NCBI GenBank assembly: GCA_031253795.1
Contig: JAIRVR010000015.1
Coordinates: 1-33,525 of the forward strand
From: Burkholderiaceae bacterium
GTDB taxonomy: Bacteria > Pseudomonadota > Gammaproteobacteria > Burkholderiales > Burkholderiaceae_C
Direction: 5' to 3'
DNA length: 33,525 nt
A model generated the notes under the pieces. The model saw only the letters and a program-made list of their open reading frames with translations, was not told the DNA's origin and searched no databases. Positions 22,572 to 30,178 of this stretch are shown here, one piece after another. Numbering within the stretch: the first letter of the stretch is position 1; each line of letters begins with the position of its first letter. A program made the translations under genes and the position numbers.

Positions 22572-23132
22572 ATGCTGTTCTTCGATCCCGCGCTGTTCGC
22601 GCTGTTCAATGCCGACGCCCAGACGCCGGCCGCCTCGGTCGCCGTGGCGCGTGCCATTTCGTCCTGGCTGCCCACGCTGTGCGCGGCCCCCTTGCTGCTG
22701 GGCCTGTGGCGCGGCTCGCCGGCCCTGCGCCGTACCCTGGTACTGGCCATGTGCTCCATGCTCGCCGCCTGGGCCGTGGCCCGGTTGATCCGCTGGGGCT
22801 TTCCGTCCCCGCGGCCCATGGAGCTGGGTCTGGGCATGCAATGGGTGGACCACGCGCTGCGCTCCAGTTTTCCCAGCATGCACGCCACGGGCGCCTTCGC
22901 CCTGGCCCAGGCGCTGACCCTGGGCTGCACGCGCCACCGCCGCTGGGTCATGGCCTCGGCCTGGGGCCTGGCCCTGGCCATGGCCTGGAGCCGCGTCCAC
23001 CTGGGCGTGCACCTGCCTTCGGACGTGATCGGCGGTGCCATCGTGGGCATTTGCAGCGCCACCCTGGTGTGGCGCGGCGCGCTGTGGCTGCGCCGCACAG
23101 GCATGCCCTGGCTGGCCATGCGCAGCGCGTGA
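22572..23132 (+). CDS. PAP2-family phosphatase, probable undecaprenyl-diphosphatase (BcrC-like)
   Basis: 186 residues with five to six membrane segments, the size of BcrC-type enzymes. Motif 1 is R74WGFPSPRP (Lys replaced by Arg, Arg81-Pro82 kept), motif 2 SFPSMHA with His104, motif 3 SRVHLGVHLPSD with Arg141, catalytic His147 and Asp151. Known reaction: removal of phosphate from undecaprenyl diphosphate (or phosphatidyl lipids) at the periplasmic face. The start lies 18 bp after the first PAP2 gene, suggesting one transcript. With the adjacent PmrAB-like system, a role in recycling the lipid carrier or trimming envelope lipids is plausible. Confidence 0.85.
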   Translation: MLFFDPALFALFNADAQTPAASVAVARAISSWLPTLCAAPLLLGLWRGSPALRRTLVLAMCSMLAAWAVARLIRWGFPSPRPMELGLGMQWVDHALRSSFPSMHATGAFALAQALTLGCTRHRRWVMASAWGLALAMAWSRVHLGVHLPSDVIGGAIVGICSATLVWRGALWLRRTGMPWLAMRSA

Positions 23133-23140
23133 AGGCAAGG

Positions 23141-23199
23141 CACCCCCTGAGGCGCTGACGCGCCGTCCCCCTCTCTATTTGCTTCGCAAGAAAGGGGGG
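23141..23199. repeat. Comamonadaceae-type intergenic repeat (CCCCCTGAG type), copy 1
   Basis: CCCCCTGAGGCGCTG (23143-23157) matches copy 2 (29338-29352, reverse strand) at 14 of 15 positions. It is followed by a C-rich/G-rich hairpin with inner stem TTGC-TTC-GCAA (23167-23199). It lies between convergent phosphatase and pyk genes and may also act in termination. The remainder of 23200-23354 shows no feature. Confidence 0.5.
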
Positions 23200-23354
23200 T
23201 ATACGGGCAGCCGGCGACACGCTCGCTGCGGGGCGGCGCGGCCGGCTTGAGGCGCGGCCGGCCTAGGCCCTTGCTCGGTGTCCCTGGCTTTGGGGCGCGC
23301 CGGTTTTATGCAGCGCGTATCTTGCCAAATGCTGCAAAGCCTGTGTCCGGGTGC

Positions 23355-24791
23355 TTAGCTCACCCGGCAGATCTTCAGCATGTTGGTGCCGCCGGGCTGG
23401 CCCATGGGCTCGCCGCAGGTGATGGCGTAGACATCGCCGCTTTGCACGATGTTGCGCGCGCGCAGATGGCCTTCGGCCTGGTCCAGGGCCGTGTCGCGGT
23501 CGGCGCTGGTGTCCATGAGCAGAGGGCGCACATTGCGGTACAGGGCCATCTTGCGCTGGGTGGCGATCTTGGGCGTGAGTGCGTAGATGGGGATGTGGAT
23601 GCGGTGGCGGCTCATCCACAGCGCCGTGGAGCCGCTGTCGGTCATGGCCACGATGGCCTTGGCGCCCACATGGTGGGCCGTGAACAGGGCCCCGATGGCG
23701 ATGGACTGGTCGATGCGCGTGAAGTGGCGCGAAGTGAACTCGGCGTCGCTGTCCGGGTCTTCGGCGGCTTCTGCGGCGGCACAGATCTTGGCCATTTCCT
23801 GCACGGTTTCCAGCGGGTATTTGCCTGCCGCCGTCTCGGCGCTGAGCATCACGGCGTCCGTGCCGTCGAGCACGGCATTGGCCACGTCGCTGACCTCGGC
23901 GCGCGTGGGCACGGGGTTGGTGATCATGCTTTCCATCATCTGCGTGGCGGTGATCACGACCTTGTCCATGTCGCGCGCCATGCGGATCATCTTCTTTTGC
24001 AGGGCAGGCACGGCGGCATTGCCCACCTCCACGGCCAGATCGCCACGGGCCACCATGATGCCGTCGGACACGTGCAGGATTTCCTCCAGGCGCGGAATCG
24101 CCTCGGCGCGCTCGATCTTGGCGATCAGGCCGGGTTTGTGGCCGTACTGTGCCGCCGCCACATTGCACAGCTGGCGCGCCATTTCCATGTCGGTGGCATT
24201 CTTGGGAAAGCTCACGGCCACATAGTCGGCCTGGAAGCTCATGGCGGTCTTGATGTCCTCCATGTCCTTGGCGGTCAGCGCGGGAGCCGTCAGGCCGCCG
24301 CCCTGCTTGTTGATGCCCTTGTTGTTGGACAGCTCGCCGCCCAGCTTGACCGTGGTGTGCACCTCGTCGCCGCGCACCTGGGACACGGTGAGCACGATCA
24401 GCCCGTCATTGAGCAACAGCACATCGCCCGCCTTGACGTCGCGGGGCAGCTCCTTGTAATCCAGGCCCACGCCGTTGATGTCGCCCGGCTCGGTGCGCGA
24501 AGCGTCGAGCACGAAGCGCGCACCGGGTTCGAGCATGACCTTGCCTTCGGCGAACTTGCCCACGCGGATCTTGGGGCCCTGCAGGTCGGCCATGATGGCC
24601 ACTTCGCGGCCCGCGCGCTGGGCCGCCTCGCGCACCATGGCGGCACGGTCGATATGGTCCTGGGCCTTGCCGTGGCTGAAATTCAGGCGCACCACGTTGA
24701 CGCCCTCCCGCACCATCTGCTCCAGCAGCTGCGGATCGCTGGAGGCGGGACCCAAGGTGGCGACGATCTTGGTAGCACGGCGGACTTGCAT
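23355..24791 (-). CDS. pyk: Pyruvate kinase
   Basis: 478 residues, bacterial length. RLNFSHG at 35-41, ADLQGPKIRVG, the active-site block LIAKIERAEA, ARGDLAVE, ITATQMMESM and the C-terminal allosteric domain (about 340-478). The start at MQVRRATKIVATLGPAS is the family norm and has a GAGAGAG-type ribosome site. Reaction: phosphoenolpyruvate + ADP to pyruvate + ATP. Convergent with the PAP2 genes and divergent from the cyclase operon across 374 bp. No sign of truncation. Confidence 0.98.
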   Translation of the reverse strand: MQVRRATKIVATLGPASSDPQLLEQMVREGVNVVRLNFSHGKAQDHIDRAAMVREAAQRAGREVAIMADLQGPKIRVGKFAEGKVMLEPGARFVLDASRTEPGDINGVGLDYKELPRDVKAGDVLLLNDGLIVLTVSQVRGDEVHTTVKLGGELSNNKGINKQGGGLTAPALTAKDMEDIKTAMSFQADYVAVSFPKNATDMEMARQLCNVAAAQYGHKPGLIAKIERAEAIPRLEEILHVSDGIMVARGDLAVEVGNAAVPALQKKMIRMARDMDKVVITATQMMESMITNPVPTRAEVSDVANAVLDGTDAVMLSAETAAGKYPLETVQEMAKICAAAEAAEDPDSDAEFTSRHFTRIDQSIAIGALFTAHHVGAKAIVAMTDSGSTALWMSRHRIHIPIYALTPKIATQRKMALYRNVRPLLMDTSADRDTALDQAEGHLRARNIVQSGDVYAITCGEPMGQPGGTNMLKICRVS

Positions 24792-25165
24792 GAATGTCTC
24801 TCTCGCTGAGGGTTTGTAATCGGGTTTCAATTTTCACACGAATGCGGTTACATGCCGGGAACATTCGCCCCCGGTGCTCCAGGGTCTGCCGGGGCCGCCG
24901 CCACCGTGCATGCCGGCCAGGCATTCTCCTTCCTCGGCGCCAGGCCTGGCATGGAGTCTCGATACCGCGCTCTTGTTTTTGAGTTCCCATGCGCGGTCGA
25001 CGGCAGATCTTCCGCCCTTGCGCCCTGCCCTGTGAAAGCAGTTTTGCGCACCGCGTGCGCAATGCCATGGCGCGCGGATGTCGAGCCGGCGACAGGCTGG
25101 CGCCGTCCAAGGCGTTTGAATGCACTGCGCTCGCCTTGTTCGACAACCAACGACAGGAGACAGGC
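24792..25165. other. 374-bp divergent intergenic region between pyk and the cyclase operon
   Basis: No protein-coding frame is supported. It holds the promoters of both flanking genes; no clear -35/-10 pair could be fixed. The only strong structure is the inverted repeat at 25044-25062. Confidence 0.5.
25044..25062. promoter_or_regulatory. Inverted repeat upstream of the cyclase operon
   Basis: TTGCGCAC-CGC-GTGCGCAA, a perfect 8+3+8 bp palindrome, 103 bp before the cyclase ATG. No regulator gene adjoins. Size and shape suit a LysR-, GntR- or MarR-type operator (inference). Confidence 0.5.
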
Positions 25166-26149
25166 ATGGGACATGCACACGACCATGGACACACGCACCA
25201 CGACGCCCCCCAGATGGAGGAACTGCTGCGCGACTGCCCCAGCAACTGGGGACGCTGGGGTCCCGACGACGAGGTGGGTTCGCTCAACTTCCTGACGCCC
25301 GCCGAGGTGCTGCGCGGGGCCGCCCACATCCGCTCGGGCGAGACCTTCACGCTGCAGCGCCTGATCGGCGATCCGCGCGGCGATCCGGTGTGGCCCGGCC
25401 GCACGCCGGCCGAGCGCACCATGGTGTTCGACGAATCGAGCTGGGACGGTCCCGACGCACCCCAGTTCCCTGGCGGGCTGCACTATGCCGACGACAAGCT
25501 CGACGCCTTCCTGCAGGGATCCACCCAGTACGACGCCCTGGGCCATGTCTGGTACGGCGGGCGCATCTGGAACGGCTACGACGCGCGCACCACCATCGGC
25601 GGCCTGGACCGGGCCAGCGTGGAAGCCCTGGGCGCGCGCGGCATCGTGGGCCGCGGCGTGCTGCTGGACATGGCGCGCCACCGCGGCAAGGCCGCCCTGG
25701 AGCGGGCCGAGACCTTTACCCACGAGGACCTGATGGCCTGTGCCCGGGCCCAGGGCCACACCATAGAAAAGCACGACATCCTCATCGTGCGCACCAACTT
25801 CCTGTCGGGCTTCCACGCGGACAAGGAGCACTTCTACGACGACTTCTGCGAGCCCGGCCTGACCTACTCGCCCGAGCTGGTGCGCTGGTTCCACGACATG
25901 GAGATCCCCAACCTGGTGACCGACACCATCGCCAACGAAGTGACCATGGACCCCGTGCACGGCGTGGCCCTGCCCCTGCACTGCGCGCTGATGCGCAACC
26001 TGGGCGTGACCCTGACCGAGATCTGCGATCTCGAAAAGCTGGCGGACAGCTGCGCCGGCGATGGCCGCTACACCTTCCTGTATGTGGCGGCACCGCTCAA
26101 GATCCACCGTGCCACGGGCTCGCCGGTCAATCCCGTGGTGATCAAATGA
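25166..26149 (+). CDS. Cyclase-family protein (kynurenine-formamidase-like metal hydrolase)
   Basis: 327 residues, PF04199-type. The metal motif, classically HxGTHxDxPxH, appears as Thr120-Gln-Tyr-Asp123-Ala-Leu-Gly-His127 (GSTQYDALGHVWY), the variant seen in the longer cyclase branch. The N-terminus MGHAHDHGHTHHDA is a His-rich stretch that could bind metal. ATG at 25166 has AGGAG 7 bp upstream. The stop overlaps the ligase start (ATGA), so the products are made together. Known family reactions: hydrolysis of N-formylkynurenine or other amides, and cyclisation or ring-opening of small molecules. Inferred: it opens a cyclic or amide intermediate whose acid is then CoA-activated by the ligase. 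Confidence 0.85.
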   Translation: MGHAHDHGHTHHDAPQMEELLRDCPSNWGRWGPDDEVGSLNFLTPAEVLRGAAHIRSGETFTLQRLIGDPRGDPVWPGRTPAERTMVFDESSWDGPDAPQFPGGLHYADDKLDAFLQGSTQYDALGHVWYGGRIWNGYDARTTIGGLDRASVEALGARGIVGRGVLLDMARHRGKAALERAETFTHEDLMACARAQGHTIEKHDILIVRTNFLSGFHADKEHFYDDFCEPGLTYSPELVRWFHDMEIPNLVTDTIANEVTMDPVHGVALPLHCALMRNLGVTLTEICDLEKLADSCAGDGRYTFLYVAAPLKIHRATGSPVNPVVIK

Positions 26150-27798
26150 GCGGCCGCGATACGCCCTGGCTGGCCCTGTACGCGCCGCACCGGCCAACCG
26201 GGATGGTGCCGGAGTTCACGGACATGCTCACGCTGTTCGAGTCGGCGCTGGAGGCTGCACCCGGCCTGCCCCTGCTGCGCTATTTCGACGGTGGCCTGAG
26301 CCTGCACGAACTCGACCAGGCGGCAGACGCCCTGGCCCGGGCGCTGCAGGCAGGCGGTTTTTCCCCCGGCGACCGGCTGGCCCTGTACACCCAGAACAAC
26401 CCGGCCTTCGTCATCGGCCTGGTGGCCGCCTGGAAGCTCGGCGGCATCGCCGTTCCCATCAACCCCATGAACCGCCAGCGCGAGCTGCGCTACATCCTCG
26501 AGGATTCGGGTGCCCAGGCCCTGCTGTGCCTGGACCAGCTGTACCGGGACGTGGCGCACGAGGTGCGCGAGGCGGGCGGCCTGCCGCTGGCCACCGTGGT
26601 CACCAGCTCCGCCCTGGACTGGCAGACGCGCAACGACGAGCGCGTGCTGGGTCCGGGTCCCCGCCTGGCCGTGGCTGCAGGCACGCTGGACCTGCTCGCG
26701 CTGACCCAGGCCGGCGGCCGGCCCGCACCGCTGGCGCGCCGACCCTCGGCCGGCGACACGGCCGTGCTGACCTATACCTCGGGCACCACGGGCCAGCCCA
26801 AGGGCGCCATGAACACGCATGGCAACCTGGCCTTCAACGCCCAGACCTACCGCGACTGGATAGGCATCACGCGCGAGGACAGCGTGCTGGGCCTGGCGCC
26901 TCTGTTCCACATCACGGGCCTGGTCGGCCACGTGGCCCTGGCCCTGCTCGTGCCCTGCCCCCTGGTGCTCAGCCACCGCTTCCACCCGGCCGTGATGCTG
27001 GAGTCCGTGCGCGAGCACCGTCCCAGCTTCACCATCGGCGCCATCACGGCCTTCCTGGCCCTCATGCACCACCCCGGCGTGGCGCGCGAGGATTTCGCCA
27101 GCTTCAAGGCCCTGTACTCCGGCGGCGCTCCCATTGCGCCGGCCGTCATCGAAGCCTTCGAGCAGCTGTCGGGCCTGGTCATACACAACGCCTTCGGCAT
27201 GACCGAGACCTGTTCGCCCACCCATTTCGTGCCGCTGGGCGCACGCGCTCCCGTGGACCCCGCCTCGGGCGCCCTGTCCATCGGCGTGCCCGTCTATGGC
27301 ACGCAGGTGCGCATCATCAATGACGGCAACCGCGATGCCGCGCCCGGCGAGATTGGCGAAATCGTCTCGTCCGGCCCGCAGGTCATGGCCGGCTACTGGA
27401 ACATGGCCGAGGCCACGGAGGCCGCCCTGTTCGAAGGCGGTCTGCGCACGGGCGACGTGGGCTTCATGGACGCGCAGGGCTGGTTCTACCTGGTGGACCG
27501 CAAGAAGGACATGATCAATGCGGGCGGCTACAAGGTGTGGCCGCGCGAGGTCGAGGACGTGCTCTACACCCACCCCGCCGTGCGCGAGGCCGCCGTGATC
27601 GGCGTGCCCGACGACTACCGCGGCGAAACCGTCAAGGCCGTGGTCTCGCTCAAGCCCGGCCGCCAGGCCACGGCCGAGGAACTGATCGCCCACTGCCGCC
27701 AGGCCATGGCCGCCTACAAGTACCCGCGCATCGTGGAGCTGCGCGACGAACTGCCCAAGACCGTGACCGGCAAGATCCTGCGGCGCGAGCTGCGTTAG
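26146..27798 (+). CDS. AMP-dependent acyl-CoA synthetase/ligase
   Basis: 550 residues. P-loop YTSGTTGQPKGA at about 208-219, the AMP-binding NAFGMTET segment, the GGLRTGDVGFMDAQGWFYLVDRKKDM hinge block, and catalytic Lys in KTVTGKILRREL near the end. Closest in style to long- or medium-chain and aromatic acid ligases, not acetyl-CoA synthetase. The start overlaps the cyclase stop. Reaction: carboxylic acid + ATP + CoA to acyl-CoA. It differs from fadD at 16588, sharing only family motifs. The substrate is probably the product of the coupled cyclase. Followed by a stem without a U-tract (27895-27915). Confidence 0.92.
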   Translation: MSGRDTPWLALYAPHRPTGMVPEFTDMLTLFESALEAAPGLPLLRYFDGGLSLHELDQAADALARALQAGGFSPGDRLALYTQNNPAFVIGLVAAWKLGGIAVPINPMNRQRELRYILEDSGAQALLCLDQLYRDVAHEVREAGGLPLATVVTSSALDWQTRNDERVLGPGPRLAVAAGTLDLLALTQAGGRPAPLARRPSAGDTAVLTYTSGTTGQPKGAMNTHGNLAFNAQTYRDWIGITREDSVLGLAPLFHITGLVGHVALALLVPCPLVLSHRFHPAVMLESVREHRPSFTIGAITAFLALMHHPGVAREDFASFKALYSGGAPIAPAVIEAFEQLSGLVIHNAFGMTETCSPTHFVPLGARAPVDPASGALSIGVPVYGTQVRIINDGNRDAAPGEIGEIVSSGPQVMAGYWNMAEATEAALFEGGLRTGDVGFMDAQGWFYLVDRKKDMINAGGYKVWPREVEDVLYTHPAVREAAVIGVPDDYRGETVKAVVSLKPGRQATAEELIAHCRQAMAAYKYPRIVELRDELPKTVTGKILRRELR

Positions 27799-27894
27799 CC
27801 AGCCGCTGCGCCGATCGGCAGCGCCCGACAGCCGCAAGAATCAGACAAGTCGCATTGCCTGCTGCGTGGGCGGTCCCTAGCATGGACCGTCCGC

Positions 27895-27915
27895 GCCGCC
27901 CATGCCATGGGCGGC
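27895..27915. other. 10-bp stem hairpin downstream of the ligase
   Basis: GCCGCCCATG (27895-27904) and CATGGGCGGC (27906-27915) pair perfectly across one base. There is no T-tract after it. It may aid transcript ending or stability between the ligase and the lipoprotein gene; the rest of this 207-bp gap shows nothing. Confidence 0.4.
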
Positions 27916-28005
27916 CGCCCTCCAGCCAGGCCTTCTGCGTCCACCTGCCGGTGCTTCGCATGCTCAGCCAACCTCCCCCGCTGTGCACGCTTTCAGGAAG
28001 CCGCC

Positions 28006-29289
28006 ATGCCCGACAGAAGACAACTCATCCTCGCCACCCTCGGTGCCATCGCGGCCCCGGCGCTGACCGCCTGCGGCGGTGGCGGCAGCACCCAGGCCCC
28101 CAACCGCTACCGCCAGAGCGACCTGCTGGCCAGCCACGCGCGCTACGGCGCCCGCTTCACCGAGCCCGAGTTCATCAACGGCTGGGGCATCGCCATCCGC
28201 CCGGCCGGTGCAGGCGGGCATTTCTGGGTGAGCGGCGGCGGCATCTCCTGGCAGTACCTGGGCGATGTCACTCGCTCGCCCGACCCGGCCCTGCGCGTGC
28301 TGCACCAGGACGGGCTGCGCGAGGTGGCCGTGCCGGGCGCGGATGCGCTGACCAGCGAGGACAGCGCCGGCAAGATCACGGGCGTGGTCTACCACGGCGC
28401 GCCGCTCGACTCGGCCCTGTTCCGCGTGCGCGGCCAGCCGGCCGGCGACCGCGTGCTCGACGGTTCGGCACGTTTCGTCTTCGTGACCGACAGCGGCAGC
28501 GTCAGCGGCTGGACCGAGCGAGACGCGCGCACCGGCGCCATCGTGCGCATGGACGGCCCTGCCGTGGAGGTCTTCAACGGCGCCGCGCAGGGCATGGCCT
28601 TCTTCGGTGCGGCCCTGCACACGCAGCGCTGGGACCGGCTGTGGCTGGCCGACTTCGGCGAACAGCCGCAGATCCGCACGCTGAATGCGCAATGGCAACT
28701 GGTGCCCACCCAGGGCTTCGCCAACCCCTTCGCCAGCGGGCCGAGCGGCACCGCCCGGCCCGGCGATCCCGTGCCGTTCAACATCCAGGTCCTCAACGAC
28801 GGCACGCGCGACCGCGTCTTCGTGCTCTATGCCATGAGCCAGCCGGATCCGCAGGATGCCGGCGCCTTCCATGCCGGCGAGGAAGACGCCATGGATGCCG
28901 CGGCCGAAGCCGCCGGCGGCAACCGCCCCGCGCGCGGCAAGCTGGCCGAGTTCGATCTCGAAGGGCGGCTGGTGCGCAGCTATGCCGATGACAACCGGCT
29001 CAATGCGCCCTGGGGCGTGGCCATCGCGCCGGCCGATTTCGGCCCGCTTTCCGGCCGGCTGCTGGTGGGCAACTTCGGTGGCGCAGGCCGCATCTGTGCC
29101 TTCGACCTGGACAGCGGGCGCTACGTCGATGACCTGCGCGACAGCCAGGACCGGCCCGTCGCCATCGCCGGCCTGTGGGCCCTTCAGTTCGGCAACGGCG
29201 TGGCCCTGGGCGACAGCAACGCCCTGTACTTCGCGGCCGGCCCCGCCGACGAAACCGAGGGCCTGTTCGGCTCGCTACGGCTGCTGTAG
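28006..29289 (+). CDS. TIGR03118-family lipoprotein
   Basis: 427 residues. A signal peptide with lipobox LTAC and Cys23 (MPDRRQLILATLGAIAAPALTAC) is followed by a Gly-rich linker, so it is probably anchored to a membrane. Repeated blocks such as NGWGIAIRP, GVVYHG, WLADF, NAPWGVAIAP, GRLLVGNFG and GSLRLL match the TIGR03118 family, a beta-propeller-like exported protein of unknown function. ATG at 28006 has AGGA upstream. It is 207 bp after the ligase, so probably separate. A stretch rich in Asp/Glu/Ala (about 284-308) is a likely surface loop. No enzymatic residue can be named. Confidence 0.85.
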   Translation: MPDRRQLILATLGAIAAPALTACGGGGSTQAPNRYRQSDLLASHARYGARFTEPEFINGWGIAIRPAGAGGHFWVSGGGISWQYLGDVTRSPDPALRVLHQDGLREVAVPGADALTSEDSAGKITGVVYHGAPLDSALFRVRGQPAGDRVLDGSARFVFVTDSGSVSGWTERDARTGAIVRMDGPAVEVFNGAAQGMAFFGAALHTQRWDRLWLADFGEQPQIRTLNAQWQLVPTQGFANPFASGPSGTARPGDPVPFNIQVLNDGTRDRVFVLYAMSQPDPQDAGAFHAGEEDAMDAAAEAAGGNRPARGKLAEFDLEGRLVRSYADDNRLNAPWGVAIAPADFGPLSGRLLVGNFGGAGRICAFDLDSGRYVDDLRDSQDRPVAIAGLWALQFGNGVALGDSNALYFAAGPADETEGLFGSLRLL

Positions 29290-29320
29290 TGCCGGGCATG
29301 TGCCGCGTGCCGTCGCAGCA

Positions 29321-29360
29321 GGCGGGGCGCAGCGGCGCAGCGACTCAGGGGGAGGCGCCG
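29321..29360. repeat. Comamonadaceae-type intergenic repeat (CCCCCTGAG type), copy 2
   Basis: Lies just past the stop of the lipoprotein gene, with the reverse-strand core CCCCCTGAGTCGCTG (29338-29352). This matches the copy at 23143-23157 at 14 of 15 positions. Both copies follow a gene's 3' end. Confidence 0.5.
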
Positions 29361-30137
29361 TCAGACCAGGCCGTGGGACAGCAGGTAGGTGATGGCATGG
29401 GCCAGCATGGCAGCCTCCAGCCCGTAGCGCCAGAACAGAAAGCCTGCCACGGCGCCATGGACGACCTCGAACAGCAGCAGCTGCACCAGCAGAGCATCCG
29501 ACAGGCCGCCCCACATATGCCAGGCCAGGACCAGCTGCAGCCCCGCCCACAGCAGAGAGGACAGCATCACCGACCACCAGCCCAGCAGCCAGCCGGGGCG
29601 CCGGTCCGTGCGTCCGCTCCAGCGCCAGAGCAGCCACATGACCAGGGTCATGCCTCCCAGGCGCATGACCAGCTCGGCCGTGATGCCCGCGTACAGCAGC
29701 TTGGCGCCCAGCGGCATGACGTAGACGGGGTCGATCTGCGCCAGGTTGTCGGGCCAGACCAGGGCCAGGGTCACCAGCCAGGCCGCACCCACCACACCGC
29801 CCGCCACCCCCGGCAGCAGCAGGTAGCGCACGGCGCGCTGTGGAGAGCGGCCCGCGATCCAGGTGGTCAGCAGCGGCGCCGACAGCCCCACGCTGGGCCC
29901 CAGGCGCACGCCCAGGGCCACGGGCAGTGTCAGCAGCAGCGACATCACGGCAATGCCGGTCAGCGGCGTGGACATCAGGCCCACCGGCAGGCCCAGCTCC
30001 TGCATCCAGCCGGGAAGCACCAGCCAGGCCACGGCCGCCACGCCGGGCAGGCCCAGCAGCCACAGCACGGCGAAGATGCGCCAGCTCAGGCGGGGCAGGC
30101 CCGGAGGCGGCACGGCAGTGACCGGAACGGGGGACAT
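29361..30137 (-). CDS. CPBP-like membrane protein with degraded first motif
   Basis: 258 residues with about seven to eight membrane segments. It has the C-terminal CPBP (Rce1/Abi) pattern: FEVVHGAVAGFLFWRYGLEAAMLAHAI, with His227 and His247 as expected metal or catalytic histidines. The first motif EExxxR is reduced to Ala154-Glu155-x3-Arg159 (TAELVMR), so the first Glu, the usual catalytic base, is missing. The rest of the frame is intact. It may be an inactive CPBP relative or a distinct branch. It lies 41 bp from pepP, same strand, probably co-transcribed. Start is ATG at 30137 (MSPVPV). Confidence 0.75.
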   Translation of the reverse strand: MSPVPVTAVPPPGLPRLSWRIFAVLWLLGLPGVAAVAWLVLPGWMQELGLPVGLMSTPLTGIAVMSLLLTLPVALGVRLGPSVGLSAPLLTTWIAGRSPQRAVRYLLLPGVAGGVVGAAWLVTLALVWPDNLAQIDPVYVMPLGAKLLYAGITAELVMRLGGMTLVMWLLWRWSGRTDRRPGWLLGWWSVMLSSLLWAGLQLVLAWHMWGGLSDALLVQLLLFEVVHGAVAGFLFWRYGLEAAMLAHAITYLLSHGLV

Positions 30138-30178
30138 GGGTGTGGAAGTCAGGTCAATGGTTCGTGCCGCGCCGGGAC

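Noticed and set aside
23200-23354. Small gene between the PAP2 and pyk genes
   Set aside because: No start with a ribosome site and no recognisable protein in this stretch; composition is that of GC-rich intergenic DNA.
27799-28005. Clear rho-independent terminator after the ligase
   Set aside because: The stem at 27895-27915 has no T-tract, so it is listed only as a hairpin.
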